A stretch of DNA of 64,000 bases, taken from positions 919,001 to 983,000 of the forward strand of contig NZ_SDHX01000002.1 of NCBI RefSeq assembly GCF_004118375.1. The letters are read 5' to 3'. The stretch's first letter is position 1; each line of letters opens with the position of its first letter. Of this stretch, positions 33,437 to 42,537 are shown piece after piece. The notes below the pieces were generated by a model. That model made no database searches, had not been told where the DNA came from, and saw only the letters and a list, made by a program, of their open reading frames with translations. The position numbers and the translations under genes were made by a program. This DNA is from Oleiharenicola lentus (lineage in GTDB: Bacteria > Verrucomicrobiota > Verrucomicrobiia > Opitutales > Opitutaceae).

Positions 33437-36400
33437 TCACCGCGGCGCGGCAATCACGAGGTGCGCGCTGCCATTAGACTCAATCGCGTGAGTCGAGACG
33501 CGGCCGTCGGGCCAGGTGACGGCGAGCGAGCGCGGGGCGACCGGCAGCCAGAAAAACGCGGCCGGGGAAGACTGGGAGTAGTAACCGGAAGCCGCCGCGA
33601 CTTCGGCGGTGCGAACGGAACCGTCGGCCAGCGTGAGCGTGACCCGGGCCCCAATGGCCGTCGGGTTGCCGGACGGGCCTTGGAGCACAACGCGCAAGGG
33701 CTGGTGGCCCGTGAACCCGGAGCGCAGGAAGGCCAGCACGGGCTGCTCGCTGCGGCTGGCCACCAGCTCCGGCCGGGCATCGCCGTCAAGATCGGCCACC
33801 ACAAGGGCCCGTACATCGCCCGGCACGATGAAACCGCTCTGCTGCGGGTCGAGCGCACGGAAATCGCCGCGACCGTCGTTGACGAGAATCACGCCGAGTC
33901 CACCGGTGAAGCGTCCGAGCGAAGGCGTGGGCGAATGGGAATTTTGCCCCAACGCGAGATCCGCGAAACCGTCGCCGGTGAGATCGAGCGCGACCATGCC
34001 CTGCACGGGCGCGAGCTGGACTTCCCAAGGCAGCGGCACGAAACGGTGCGGGCCCGTGGGCTGGCTCAAATAGACGCCGCTGCGCAGCTCGGTTGCGTCG
34101 AAGCGCCTGGCGCGGGCGAGGCGTTCGGCGCCGACAATCTCCGGCAGCGCGATCTTGGCGAATTCGTTGTGGCGGGGATAACGGCGGAGCAGCCCGGCGA
34201 TGCGGCCGCCCAGCTCGTTGCGCGAGCGCCGCGGAAAAAGTTTTCCGTCCTCCTGGGTGGCCTCGATCACCGACGGCGGACCGCCGTCGCCGAATCGTCC
34301 GTGGAAGAGAATCGCCGGACCGGAGTGGTAGGGCGTGTTGAGTCCGAGGTTGCCCACCGCGAAATCGGGCCGGCCGTCGCCGTTGAAATCGGCGGCCACG
34401 AGCGAACTCCAGAAACCGCTCTGTGTGAAACCCTGCGCGACGGAGCGATCGGTGAAAGCCTTGCCGGCGTCGTTGTGCAGGTAGCGGACCGTCCCCCACT
34501 CCGTCGCGAGGATCAGGTCGGGCCAGCCGTCCTGGTCGAGATCGCTGAAGACCGCCGAAGTGACGAGACCCAGTTCGCCATTCTCGGGCAAGGGAAGCTC
34601 GGTGAACGTGCCGCCGTCGTTGCGCAGCAGCACGCTGCGGGGCGTGAGCGGGTAACGACCGGGCAACACGCGCGCCCCAAGGAAAGCATCGAGGTCGCCG
34701 TCGCGATCCAGGTCCGCCGCGGTCGCCGCCCCGGTGCTCTGCGGAATGGCTGGCAGTGCCGCGGGCGTGAAACCGGTGGGCGTGCCGAGATGAAGTTTGG
34801 GCTGATAGTCGGGGCCGAAGGGCCGGCTCGTGCCGGCCTTGGTCTGGAGCAGGTCGGGGACGCCGTCGCCGTTGGCCTCGAAAACGAGGAGAGGACCGTC
34901 GTCGAGGTTGTCGGCCGAGAAGCCCCGCAGGGGATCGCGGGTCGTGCCGCCGAGCAGAAGCTGTTCGCCTTTGCCCACGGGGAGCACCGCCAACGCGGGA
35001 CCGCGGCGGTCAAAGGTAAACGGCTGAAACGGCTGCGCGTTGGCGTCGGCTTCGGGCTGCTCGCGGGAAACCAGGCCGAGCGAGTCTGCCTGGAAGAGCG
35101 CGGCAGGCGGAACGGAGGCGGTTGGCCGGGCCGGGCCGGCGGGTTCGATGAGGGTCAGCTTTTGATCGGCCGCGAGGTTGCCGAAACTCTGGCGGTGGCC
35201 GCTCGGCCACTCGACGGTGAGTTCCTGAACGCGCTCGGCGCTGCCCAGACCAAAGTGCAGCACGGGCTCGCTCGTGGACAGATAGCCGCGCGCGAGCACG
35301 AGCGTGCGCACCTGTTCACCCGTGGCGGTTTTGATCCGCACCGTCGCGCCGACGCCGAAGCGGTTGGAAGTCGTGCCGCGCAGCGCGATGACCAGCCGGT
35401 GGCCGGTGTCGCTGTCGTTGCGCAGCACCGTCGGGCCCGACTGGTAGTTGGCGTAGATCAGGTCGAGGTCGCCGTCGCCGTCGAGGTCGCCCGTGGCCGC
35501 GCCCAAGCTCACGCCCAGCTGACCCAGTCCCCACTCGGTGCCGACTTCCCTGAACCTCAGTGCACCTTCGTTGCGGAACGCCAAGTTTCGCTCGGCGAAA
35601 ACCGGGGCCGCCTGCATGGCCCGGCGCGAATCGGCGGGATTCTCCAGCGCCATAAGCACCTGGTGCTGGTCGGCGTTGTGGTATTCGCGGATCATGCCGT
35701 TGGTGACGTGCAGGTCGATCCGGCCATCGTTGTCGAAGTCATCGAAGCGCACCGACCAGGTCCAGTCCGTGGCCGCGATCCCGGCCAGTTGTGCGCCCTC
35801 GCGCAGGCGCGCGGTGCCGGTGCCAAGGTGCAGCGCGTTGCGCATGAACTGAAAGGCTTCGCCTGTTGGATGCACTGCCGAGTCGAGCATGGCGCGGATC
35901 TTCGCCATGCCGCGCTGGTCCTTTTCCCGCGTGGTCGCGGCCATGTCGGCCACGAAGAGATCCACCCGGCCGTCGTTGTCTGCGTCGCCCAAGTCGGAGC
36001 CCATGGAGGAGTGCGGCGTCTGGGCGATCGCCTCGTTGATCACGTTGGTGAAGGTGCCGTCGCGGTTGTTGCGGTAGAGAAAATCCGGCACGGCGTAGTC
36101 GTTGGCGACGTAGAGATCGGGCCAGCCGTCGCCGTCGTAGTCCCACCACGTCGCCGAGTGGCCGGCGGTTTCGATCGGGGCGATGCCGGCCGCTGTGGTC
36201 ACCTCCTCGTAGGTGCCGTCGCCCCGGTTGCGGAACAGGTAATCCTTCTGCCCCTGCGGCGCCTTCACCGTGTCGAACAGGTTGGTCTGCAGATAAACGT
36301 CGAGGTCGCCGTCGCGGTCGTAGTCGCAGAACGCGCCCATGCCGCTCGCATCGGTCACGGCAAGTCCCCGCGCCGCCGCCTCCTCGCGGAAGGTGCCGTC

Positions 36401-36943
36401 GCCCCGGTTCATGAACAGCTGGTTCGGCACCCCGAAGCGGCAGAGGTAGAGGTCGAGGCGACCGTCGTTGTCCACGTCGGCGAAGGCCGCGCCCTGGGTC
36501 CAGCCCGCGGGTTTGCCCGGTTCGACGATGCCGGACTTCGCCGTGACGTCCTCGAACTTCCAGTTGCCGTGATTGCGGAAGAGCCGGCTTTGCTCGGTTT
36601 TGCTGACGATGAACACGTCGGGCCGGCCGTCGCCATCGTAGTCGCCGATCGCCACACCCGTGCCCATCGGGCCGTAGATGATTTCCGAGTAGCGGTCGGT
36701 CCACATGCGCGGATCGGCGTAACGGTTTTCGGCCACGATGCCCGTGTCCCCCGGAGCCAGCGTGGCAAAGAGCGTCGGGCCGCGCACGGGACTGCGCGGA
36801 GCGAGCGGCTCGGCCACCAGGCCCTCGGCCGCCGGCGCGGTCACCACCAGCAGGGCCAGCGCCACCCAAGGCGGGACGGTCCGGAGGAGCCCGGCAACCG
36901 GGGGGCAACGGAGGTTGGAAAACGGGGGCGGCAACGCCCGCAT
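33437..36943 (-). CDS. Giant secreted FG-GAP propeller with two ASPIC/UnbV domains
   Basis: A 1168-aa exported protein of the CRTAC1/UnbV type. The signal peptide runs to about residue 36. Many FG-GAP/VCBS repeats follow with DxDGDGxxD loops (DYDGDGRPDVF, DVDNDGRLDLY, DYDRDGDLDVY, DYDGDGWPDLY). An ASPIC/UnbV domain lies near 511-598 (SNRFGVGATVRI, GYLSTSEPVLHFGLG, VEWPSGHRQSF). A second set of propeller repeats and a second UnbV-like domain fill the C-terminus (GARVTLTLADGS, GYYSQSSPAAFFWL, VTWPDGRVS). It is a full-length paralogue of the protein at 42538 but in opposite orientation. The divergent GT-C gene starts about 105 bp away. Confidence 0.85.
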   Translation of the reverse strand: MRALPPPFSNLRCPPVAGLLRTVPPWVALALLVVTAPAAEGLVAEPLAPRSPVRGPTLFATLAPGDTGIVAENRYADPRMWTDRYSEIIYGPMGTGVAIGDYDGDGRPDVFIVSKTEQSRLFRNHGNWKFEDVTAKSGIVEPGKPAGWTQGAAFADVDNDGRLDLYLCRFGVPNQLFMNRGDGTFREEAAARGLAVTDASGMGAFCDYDRDGDLDVYLQTNLFDTVKAPQGQKDYLFRNRGDGTYEEVTTAAGIAPIETAGHSATWWDYDGDGWPDLYVANDYAVPDFLYRNNRDGTFTNVINEAIAQTPHSSMGSDLGDADNDGRVDLFVADMAATTREKDQRGMAKIRAMLDSAVHPTGEAFQFMRNALHLGTGTARLREGAQLAGIAATDWTWSVRFDDFDNDGRIDLHVTNGMIREYHNADQHQVLMALENPADSRRAMQAAPVFAERNLAFRNEGALRFREVGTEWGLGQLGVSLGAATGDLDGDGDLDLIYANYQSGPTVLRNDSDTGHRLVIALRGTTSNRFGVGATVRIKTATGEQVRTLVLARGYLSTSEPVLHFGLGSAERVQELTVEWPSGHRQSFGNLAADQKLTLIEPAGPARPTASVPPAALFQADSLGLVSREQPEADANAQPFQPFTFDRRGPALAVLPVGKGEQLLLGGTTRDPLRGFSADNLDDGPLLVFEANGDGVPDLLQTKAGTSRPFGPDYQPKLHLGTPTGFTPAALPAIPQSTGAATAADLDRDGDLDAFLGARVLPGRYPLTPRSVLLRNDGGTFTELPLPENGELGLVTSAVFSDLDQDGWPDLILATEWGTVRYLHNDAGKAFTDRSVAQGFTQSGFWSSLVAADFNGDGRPDFAVGNLGLNTPYHSGPAILFHGRFGDGGPPSVIEATQEDGKLFPRRSRNELGGRIAGLLRRYPRHNEFAKIALPEIVGAERLARARRFDATELRSGVYLSQPTGPHRFVPLPWEVQLAPVQGMVALDLTGDGFADLALGQNSHSPTPSLGRFTGGLGVILVNDGRGDFRALDPQQSGFIVPGDVRALVVADLDGDARPELVASRSEQPVLAFLRSGFTGHQPLRVVLQGPSGNPTAIGARVTLTLADGSVRTAEVAAASGYYSQSSPAAFFWLPVAPRSLAVTWPDGRVSTHAIESNGSAHLVIAAPR

Positions 36944-37049
36944 CAGACCGGTGGAGCCCGTCGTGGTCAAGGCAGGCGCAAACCTTCCGAACCGCACTTG
37001 CTTCCCGGTGAATTGTGACCGTATTTTCGCCGGCTCCCCACCCCGACTG

Positions 37050-39377
37050 ATGACCCTCCTGCTGCGCCCCGTTTCCCTCGCTTGGCTGACCCTGATCGTG
37101 CTGTCGGCCCTCTGGCTCGGAGGCATGAACAACCGGCGGATCCAGCAGATCGAAAAAATCAGCGGCCAGGCGCAGGTCGCGCCGGCCGCGGCCGATTCGC
37201 CCACCGGCTACCAGCACGGCACGCGAGCCCGGTTACTGCCGGTCGGCAGCAGCCGCAGCCAGGCGGTGATCATGGACGTGCAAAAAATGGCGGCCACCGG
37301 TTCCTGGTCGGTGGCGCACGCCGACTACGACAACGCGCCGGAAGGCCGGCCCGTGCAGGGCGCGGCGCCCTACCGGTGGTGGCTGCGGCTGGTCGCGCTG
37401 GCGTCCGGCGGCGCGGCCGGGCCCGCGGTCGAACAGGCGGCCCTGCACGCCGATCCCGCCCTGCTCATCCTGCTGTGCGTGGGCGGCGGATTGTTCGCCG
37501 CCTGGAGGTTCGGCGCGGTCGCGGGCGGGTTTCTGGCCCTGGGCACGGCCGCCCTGTTTTCCCATGCGCAACTTTTCTCGCCGGGCCGACCCGACGACCA
37601 CGGACTTTTCCTCGTCGCCAACGCCTGCGGGATGCTCCTGCTGCTGGCCGCCTGGCACCAACCCTCGCGCCTCACCCTTCTCCTGGCGGGAGCCGCGGCG
37701 GGCTTCGGCTCCTGGCTCGATGCCGGCAGCCAGCTGGCCATGCTGGGCGCGGTGCTGACCGGCGGACTGCTCGCCACCGGCTTTTCGCCGCGTTCGCAGA
37801 CCGCACTTCTGTCGTGGCGCTCCTGGGCCACCGGCGCCGGCAGCGTCGCCCTGCTCGGTTGGTGGCTCGAAGGGCGCCCCGGCGGCCTCACGGGAGCGGG
37901 GTTGGATTCCAATCATCCGCTGCTGGTGGTCGTGTGGTTCGGCGTGGCCGAGGTTTTGTCGCGGTTCCAACAGCGCCCGTGGCGCGAATCGGCCCGCGGC
38001 GAACGCCTGGCGCTCGTCGCCGGCGGACTCGCCGTGCTGCTCCCCTTGGCGTGGCTGTTTCACCGCGGAGCCGGCGGGGCGGATCTCGGGCCTGATCATC
38101 CGGTCCTGGCGGGCCGCGGCGGTCTGATCAGTTGGGTGCGGGCCGATCGGCTGAGCCTCGGCCTGACGGCCGCCCTGCTGCCGCTCCTGCTCATCGCGGC
38201 CGCATTGCGGCTGATGCGCGGCGCCCCGGCCCGGCGCGCCGCGATCCTCTTTGCCAGCGGGGGCATCGGCTTCTGCCTGCTGCTGGTTTTCTGGCAGCTG
38301 CGGTGGTGGGGCCTGCTCGACGTGATGCTGGTCGGCCTGCTGGCGGTCACCGTCGCGGCGACGCCCGGCGGTTTTGCCGCCATCGGCTGGCGGAGCGGAC
38401 TGGGCCTGTTGCTGCTGCCCGCGTTGATCGCCGCCTGGCCGCGGCCGACGGCGGAAGAGGAACTCGCCCCCGCCGAGGCTCGCGCCTTGGTCGAACGCGA
38501 CCTCGCCCAGTGGCTGGCCGCGCGTTCCGAGCCCGGCACGATTGCTTTCGCGCCGCCCGCCCTGTCGGGTGCGCTGGCCTACCATGGCGGCCTGCGGGTG
38601 ATCGCCTCGCCCTACCCCGGCAACCACGACGGACTGGCCCTCGCCGCGCGCATCGCCGGCACGGCCTCGACCGACGAGGCGCAGGCCCTCATGCAGCAAC
38701 GCGGCATCCAATACGTCGTGCTGCCCTCGTGGGATGATGCGCTGGACCGGCTCGCCCAGGCCGGCTCGGCGACACCCGAGCGCTCGCTCATCGCCCTGTT
38801 GCGCCAGTGGCTGCCCCCGCGCTGGCTGCGGCCCGTCGCCTACCAGCTGCCCGTGATCCCCGGGTTGGAAAAAGACACGCTCGCGGTGTTCGAGGTGGTC
38901 GAACCCCAGGAAAACGCGATCGCGCTGAGCCGGCTCGCCGAATACTTCGTGGACACCGGCCGGCTGGACCTGGCCGCCGCGGTCGGTGACAGCCTGGAAC
39001 AATCCTTCGCCGCCGACGCCGGCGCGATGATCGCGCGCGCCAAGGTCGCGCTCGCCCGCAAGGAGACCCGCACGCTCGCGCGCATCCTGCCGGAACTGTT
39101 GCCCGCCATCGCCGACGGCCGCGACGAGGACCTGCCTTGGGAACGGCGCGCCAACCTCGCCATCGTGCTGGCGCAGACCAAGCACCCCGACCTCGCGCGC
39201 GCGCAGGTGCAGTTCTGCCTGAGCGAAGCCGACACCGAGCGGCTGCGCGGGCTGGGCCCGGTGAGCCTCTTCCGCCTGCTCACCCTCGCGCGCGCCTTCC
39301 GGATTGAATTCAGCGATCCCGCGCTGCGCTCGACGGCGCTCGGGCTGCTGCCGGTGGAATTTCAGGCCCAGCTATGA
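37050..39377 (+). CDS. Polytopic STT3-like GT-C membrane protein
   Basis: A 775-aa membrane protein with a first loop carrying HADYDNAPEGRPVQGAAP (D92, D94) after the first membrane segment. A later loop has SPGRPDDHGLF (D182, D183, H184). These resemble the acidic metal motifs of GT-C oligosaccharyl transferases of the STT3/PglB/ArnT kind. About ten more membrane segments extend to about residue 460. The C-terminal soluble part (about 480-775) has a region GIQYVVLPSWDD and then helical repeats. The classical WWDYG motif is not evident. It may glycosylate the exported neighbours; that is inference. It is coupled to the next gene by a 4-bp overlap. Confidence 0.7.
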   Translation: MTLLLRPVSLAWLTLIVLSALWLGGMNNRRIQQIEKISGQAQVAPAAADSPTGYQHGTRARLLPVGSSRSQAVIMDVQKMAATGSWSVAHADYDNAPEGRPVQGAAPYRWWLRLVALASGGAAGPAVEQAALHADPALLILLCVGGGLFAAWRFGAVAGGFLALGTAALFSHAQLFSPGRPDDHGLFLVANACGMLLLLAAWHQPSRLTLLLAGAAAGFGSWLDAGSQLAMLGAVLTGGLLATGFSPRSQTALLSWRSWATGAGSVALLGWWLEGRPGGLTGAGLDSNHPLLVVVWFGVAEVLSRFQQRPWRESARGERLALVAGGLAVLLPLAWLFHRGAGGADLGPDHPVLAGRGGLISWVRADRLSLGLTAALLPLLLIAAALRLMRGAPARRAAILFASGGIGFCLLLVFWQLRWWGLLDVMLVGLLAVTVAATPGGFAAIGWRSGLGLLLLPALIAAWPRPTAEEELAPAEARALVERDLAQWLAARSEPGTIAFAPPALSGALAYHGGLRVIASPYPGNHDGLALAARIAGTASTDEAQALMQQRGIQYVVLPSWDDALDRLAQAGSATPERSLIALLRQWLPPRWLRPVAYQLPVIPGLEKDTLAVFEVVEPQENAIALSRLAEYFVDTGRLDLAAAVGDSLEQSFAADAGAMIARAKVALARKETRTLARILPELLPAIADGRDEDLPWERRANLAIVLAQTKHPDLARAQVQFCLSEADTERLRGLGPVSLFRLLTLARAFRIEFSDPALRSTALGLLPVEFQAQL

Positions 39378-40699
39378 ACACGTTCTCCCTTGGACGGGCC
39401 AGCCGCCACCCGGTGCGTTATGCCGGCATCGTAGCCGGACTGATCGCCGGCATCGGCCTGGCGCTGAGCGGTTGCCAGCCGCGGACACCGGCCCCGGCCA
39501 CTGCAAACCGGGCCGCACCGAAGACGAACTTCCCGGCGCTGGTTTACCAGCCCGTCGCGATCGGGAGCCCGGCCGGACCCGAGGATCGTCCGATGGTGAC
39601 CAACCTCCAGATCGCCGACCTCGACCAGGACGGCCTGCCCGACGTGATCTACAGCGAAGCCCGCGGCAACACCGTGCGCTGGATCCGGCAGGCCCCGCGC
39701 GGGGTGTTCACCGAGCAGGTCATCGCCCGCGACCTGCCGGCCCCGGCCAACGTCTGGGCCGCCGATGTGCAGGGCAGCGGCCGGCTCGATGTGCTCGTCG
39801 CCTGCATGGGGCAGATCATGCCCAACAACGACCGCATCGGCTCCATCGTGGTGCTGGAGAATCTCGACAACCGCACTTTCCAACCCCGCACACTCCTCGA
39901 AAAAACCGCGCGCGTGACCGATGTGCGCGCCGCCAACCTCACCGGCCACACCGACGGCAAACTCGATCTCGTGGTCGGCCAGTTTGGCTACGCGCAGGGC
40001 GAGACCCGCTGGATGAAGAACCTCGGCGGCTGGCGGTTCGAGAGCCAGATCGTCAACCGCCAGTCGGGCACCGTGCACACGCCGGTCGCCGACTTCGACG
40101 GCGACAGCCGGCCCGATTTTGCCGCGCTCGTCACCCAGGAGTGGGAGGAGGTCCATCTCTTTCGCAACCCCGGCGACGGCGGCGAATTCAAGGACACGCT
40201 CGTCTGGGGCTCGACCAACGAGGACTACGGCGGCAGCGGGCTCGCCGTGGCCGACGTGAACCGCGACGGACGCCCCGACCTGATCAGCACCAACGGCGAC
40301 GGCTTCGACTACGCCGTGCGCGGCCACCGGCCGTGGCACGGCATCCAGTGGCTGGAAAACACCGGCCAGGGCAACTTCCGCTACCACCGCGTCGGGGACT
40401 TTCCCGGCGCCTATGCGCCCTGCGCCGCCGACCTCAACGGCGACGGCCACACCGACCTCGTCGCCGTGAGCGGCTTCGCCGACTGGGACGACCCGCAGTC
40501 CGTCGCGCTGATGGCCTGGCTCAACGACGGCCGCCAGAACTTCACGCCGATGCCGCTCGCGCGCAGCCCGATCAAGCTCGTCACCGCCGCGGTCGGAGAC
40601 CTCGACGGTGACGGTGTGCCCGAGATCGTGACGGGGGCGCTCCACGCGTTCCCGCCCTTCGAACGGTTGAGCAACATCACGCTGTGGCGCCGACAGTGA
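39374..40699 (+). CDS. FG-GAP/VCBS repeat lipoprotein (paralogue)
   Basis: A 441-aa protein with an N-terminal lipoprotein signal (lipobox LALSGC, Cys near 34) and an FG-GAP propeller containing DLDQDGLPDVIY, DFDGDSRPDFAA, DVNRDGRPDLIS, DLNGDGHTDLVA and DLDGDGVPEIVT. It shares block order and long identical stretches with the protein at 30046 (WGSTNEDYGxSGL, PWHxxQWLEN, PGAYxP), so the two are recent paralogues. It starts 4 bp inside the GT-C gene and overlaps the TPR gene by GTGA, forming a coupled operon. Confidence 0.83.
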   Translation: MNTFSLGRASRHPVRYAGIVAGLIAGIGLALSGCQPRTPAPATANRAAPKTNFPALVYQPVAIGSPAGPEDRPMVTNLQIADLDQDGLPDVIYSEARGNTVRWIRQAPRGVFTEQVIARDLPAPANVWAADVQGSGRLDVLVACMGQIMPNNDRIGSIVVLENLDNRTFQPRTLLEKTARVTDVRAANLTGHTDGKLDLVVGQFGYAQGETRWMKNLGGWRFESQIVNRQSGTVHTPVADFDGDSRPDFAALVTQEWEEVHLFRNPGDGGEFKDTLVWGSTNEDYGGSGLAVADVNRDGRPDLISTNGDGFDYAVRGHRPWHGIQWLENTGQGNFRYHRVGDFPGAYAPCAADLNGDGHTDLVAVSGFADWDDPQSVALMAWLNDGRQNFTPMPLARSPIKLVTAAVGDLDGDGVPEIVTGALHAFPPFERLSNITLWRRQ

Positions 40700-42483
40700 G
40701 CAAGTCCGCCCAGTCCGTCACACCCCGCCGTCGCTTCGGGCGCACCGCCGCGCTGATGCTGGCGCTGGTCGTCCTCGTCTCGTTGGCCGGCTACTATGGA
40801 TTGCGCCGGGCCCAGACCAAGCGCGTGCAAACCGCCTTGCCTGCGCTGCCGGCGAACACCCCCAACGCCACGCTCCGCGATTTGCTGGTGGACGCCCGGG
40901 CCGCCGCCACCACCGGCCGGCTCGAAGCCGTGGCGGAACTCGGGCGGCTGTTTCACGCCAACGAATTCCGGGCCGAAGCCGAAGCCTGCTGGCGGATCCT
41001 GGCCCGCGAGCAGCCCAAGGAGGCTCGCTGGCATTACTACCTGGCCGACCTGCTGCGCATGGCCGGCGACCTGACCGGGGTGGAAGGGGCGCTCGAAGCC
41101 ACCGTCGCCGCCGACCCCAAGGCCGCCACCGCGTGGCTGCAGCTGGCGGAAATGAAGCTCAAGAGCGGCCGGCTCGACGCCGCGGCCGAAAACTACCAAC
41201 GCCGGCTCGCCCTGTTGCCCGACGACCCCTACGCCGGGCTCGGCCTCGCCCGCGTCGCGCAGTTGCAGGGCCGCACCGCCGAAACGATCGAACGGCTCGA
41301 ACAATTGCTGAAGCAGCATCCGAAATTTTCCGCCGCGCAGAATCTCTACGCCGAGCTGCAGGCCGCCGCCGGCCGGGAGGAGCTCGCCGACCTCCACCGC
41401 TGGCTGGGCCGCGAAGCCGGCCGATTCCGCGAGGCCGACGACCCGTGGATCGAGGAACTGAACACCCGCTGCCGCGAGCCGCGGCGGCTCTGTCATCTCG
41501 GCGTCATCGCCTACCAGACCAATCAGGGCGACCGTGGCCGGGCGCGCTTCGAGCAGGCCATCGCCCTCGCACCGGGCTACGCCCTCGCCCACGAGCTGCT
41601 GGGCGCGCTGCTGCTGGAAGAAGGGGCGACCGTGGCGGCCCGCGACACGCTGCTCCGCGGCATCGAGAACGCGGCACCGGACTCCGGGCCGACCGCCATG
41701 CATTTTCTCAAGCTGAACGAGGCCTACGTGGCCTTGAAACAACCTGGCCCCGCCCGCCGGACGCTCGAGGTGGGCCTGCGTCAACATCCCGATTCGGCCG
41801 ACCTGCTGCACGCCTGGGGCAACCGGCTCAAGGCCGAGGGCAATCGCACGGAAGCCGCCCAAGCCTACCGCCGGGCGATCGAGGTCAACCCGGCCTTCGT
41901 CGAGGCCGACTTCGCGCTCGCCGTCTTGCTGGTGGAAGCCGAGCGGCTCCCGGAAGCCGCCCAAGCCCTGCAGCGGGCGCTCACGATGCAGCCTACCTTC
42001 CCCAAGGCGCTGCTGCTCCTCGCCCGGCTGGAGGTGGACGCCGGACGCGTCGAGGAAGCCGGCCGCTTCCTGCTGCCCCTGCTCAAGGCGAATCCCGGCG
42101 AACCCGAAATCCGCCGGATCACGGCCAGCTGGCGCCTGCGCGCGGGCCGCGCTCTTGAACAGCGCGATCCGGCCGCCGCCGAACGCCACTACCGCGCCGG
42201 CCTCGTCTTGCAGCCCGACCACCCCGACCTGAACGCGGGGCTGGGCGTGCTGCTGCTGATCAGCGACCGGCCCGGCGAGGCGGTCGCGCCGCTGGAGATC
42301 GCCCACCGCGCGCGGCCTACCCAGGCGCAGGCCGCGCTCTTCCTCGGACAGGCCTACGTGCGCAGCGGGCGTCCGTCCGATGCGCGCCGGGTCCTCACCG
42401 CCGGCCTGCATCAGGCCGAGCAATCCGGCCAGGCGGCCAGCGTCCGGAATTTCCAAGAGATCCTCTCCATCTTGCCGCCCTGA
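40696..42483 (+). CDS. Membrane-anchored TPR protein (paralogue)
   Basis: A 595-aa protein, with a GTG start overlapping the preceding stop (GTGA). One N-terminal membrane segment (about residues 16-37) is followed by many tetratricopeptide repeats (examples AWLQLAEMKLKSGRLDAAAENYQRRL and, near the end, HYRAGLVLQPDHPDLNAGLGVLLL). An in-frame GTG four codons earlier is possible. It is longer than its paralogue at 31353 by about 120 residues. Position between the propeller lipoprotein and the giant UnbV protein suggests a bridging role in one envelope complex. Confidence 0.83.
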   Translation: MSKSAQSVTPRRRFGRTAALMLALVVLVSLAGYYGLRRAQTKRVQTALPALPANTPNATLRDLLVDARAAATTGRLEAVAELGRLFHANEFRAEAEACWRILAREQPKEARWHYYLADLLRMAGDLTGVEGALEATVAADPKAATAWLQLAEMKLKSGRLDAAAENYQRRLALLPDDPYAGLGLARVAQLQGRTAETIERLEQLLKQHPKFSAAQNLYAELQAAAGREELADLHRWLGREAGRFREADDPWIEELNTRCREPRRLCHLGVIAYQTNQGDRGRARFEQAIALAPGYALAHELLGALLLEEGATVAARDTLLRGIENAAPDSGPTAMHFLKLNEAYVALKQPGPARRTLEVGLRQHPDSADLLHAWGNRLKAEGNRTEAAQAYRRAIEVNPAFVEADFALAVLLVEAERLPEAAQALQRALTMQPTFPKALLLLARLEVDAGRVEEAGRFLLPLLKANPGEPEIRRITASWRLRAGRALEQRDPAAAERHYRAGLVLQPDHPDLNAGLGVLLLISDRPGEAVAPLEIAHRARPTQAQAALFLGQAYVRSGRPSDARRVLTAGLHQAEQSGQAASVRNFQEILSILPP

Positions 42484-42537
42484 GTGGGGCGGAGGAATTC
42501 TGCTCGCCCGGCGAGGCGATTGCCTTGTGCTGGAGCC

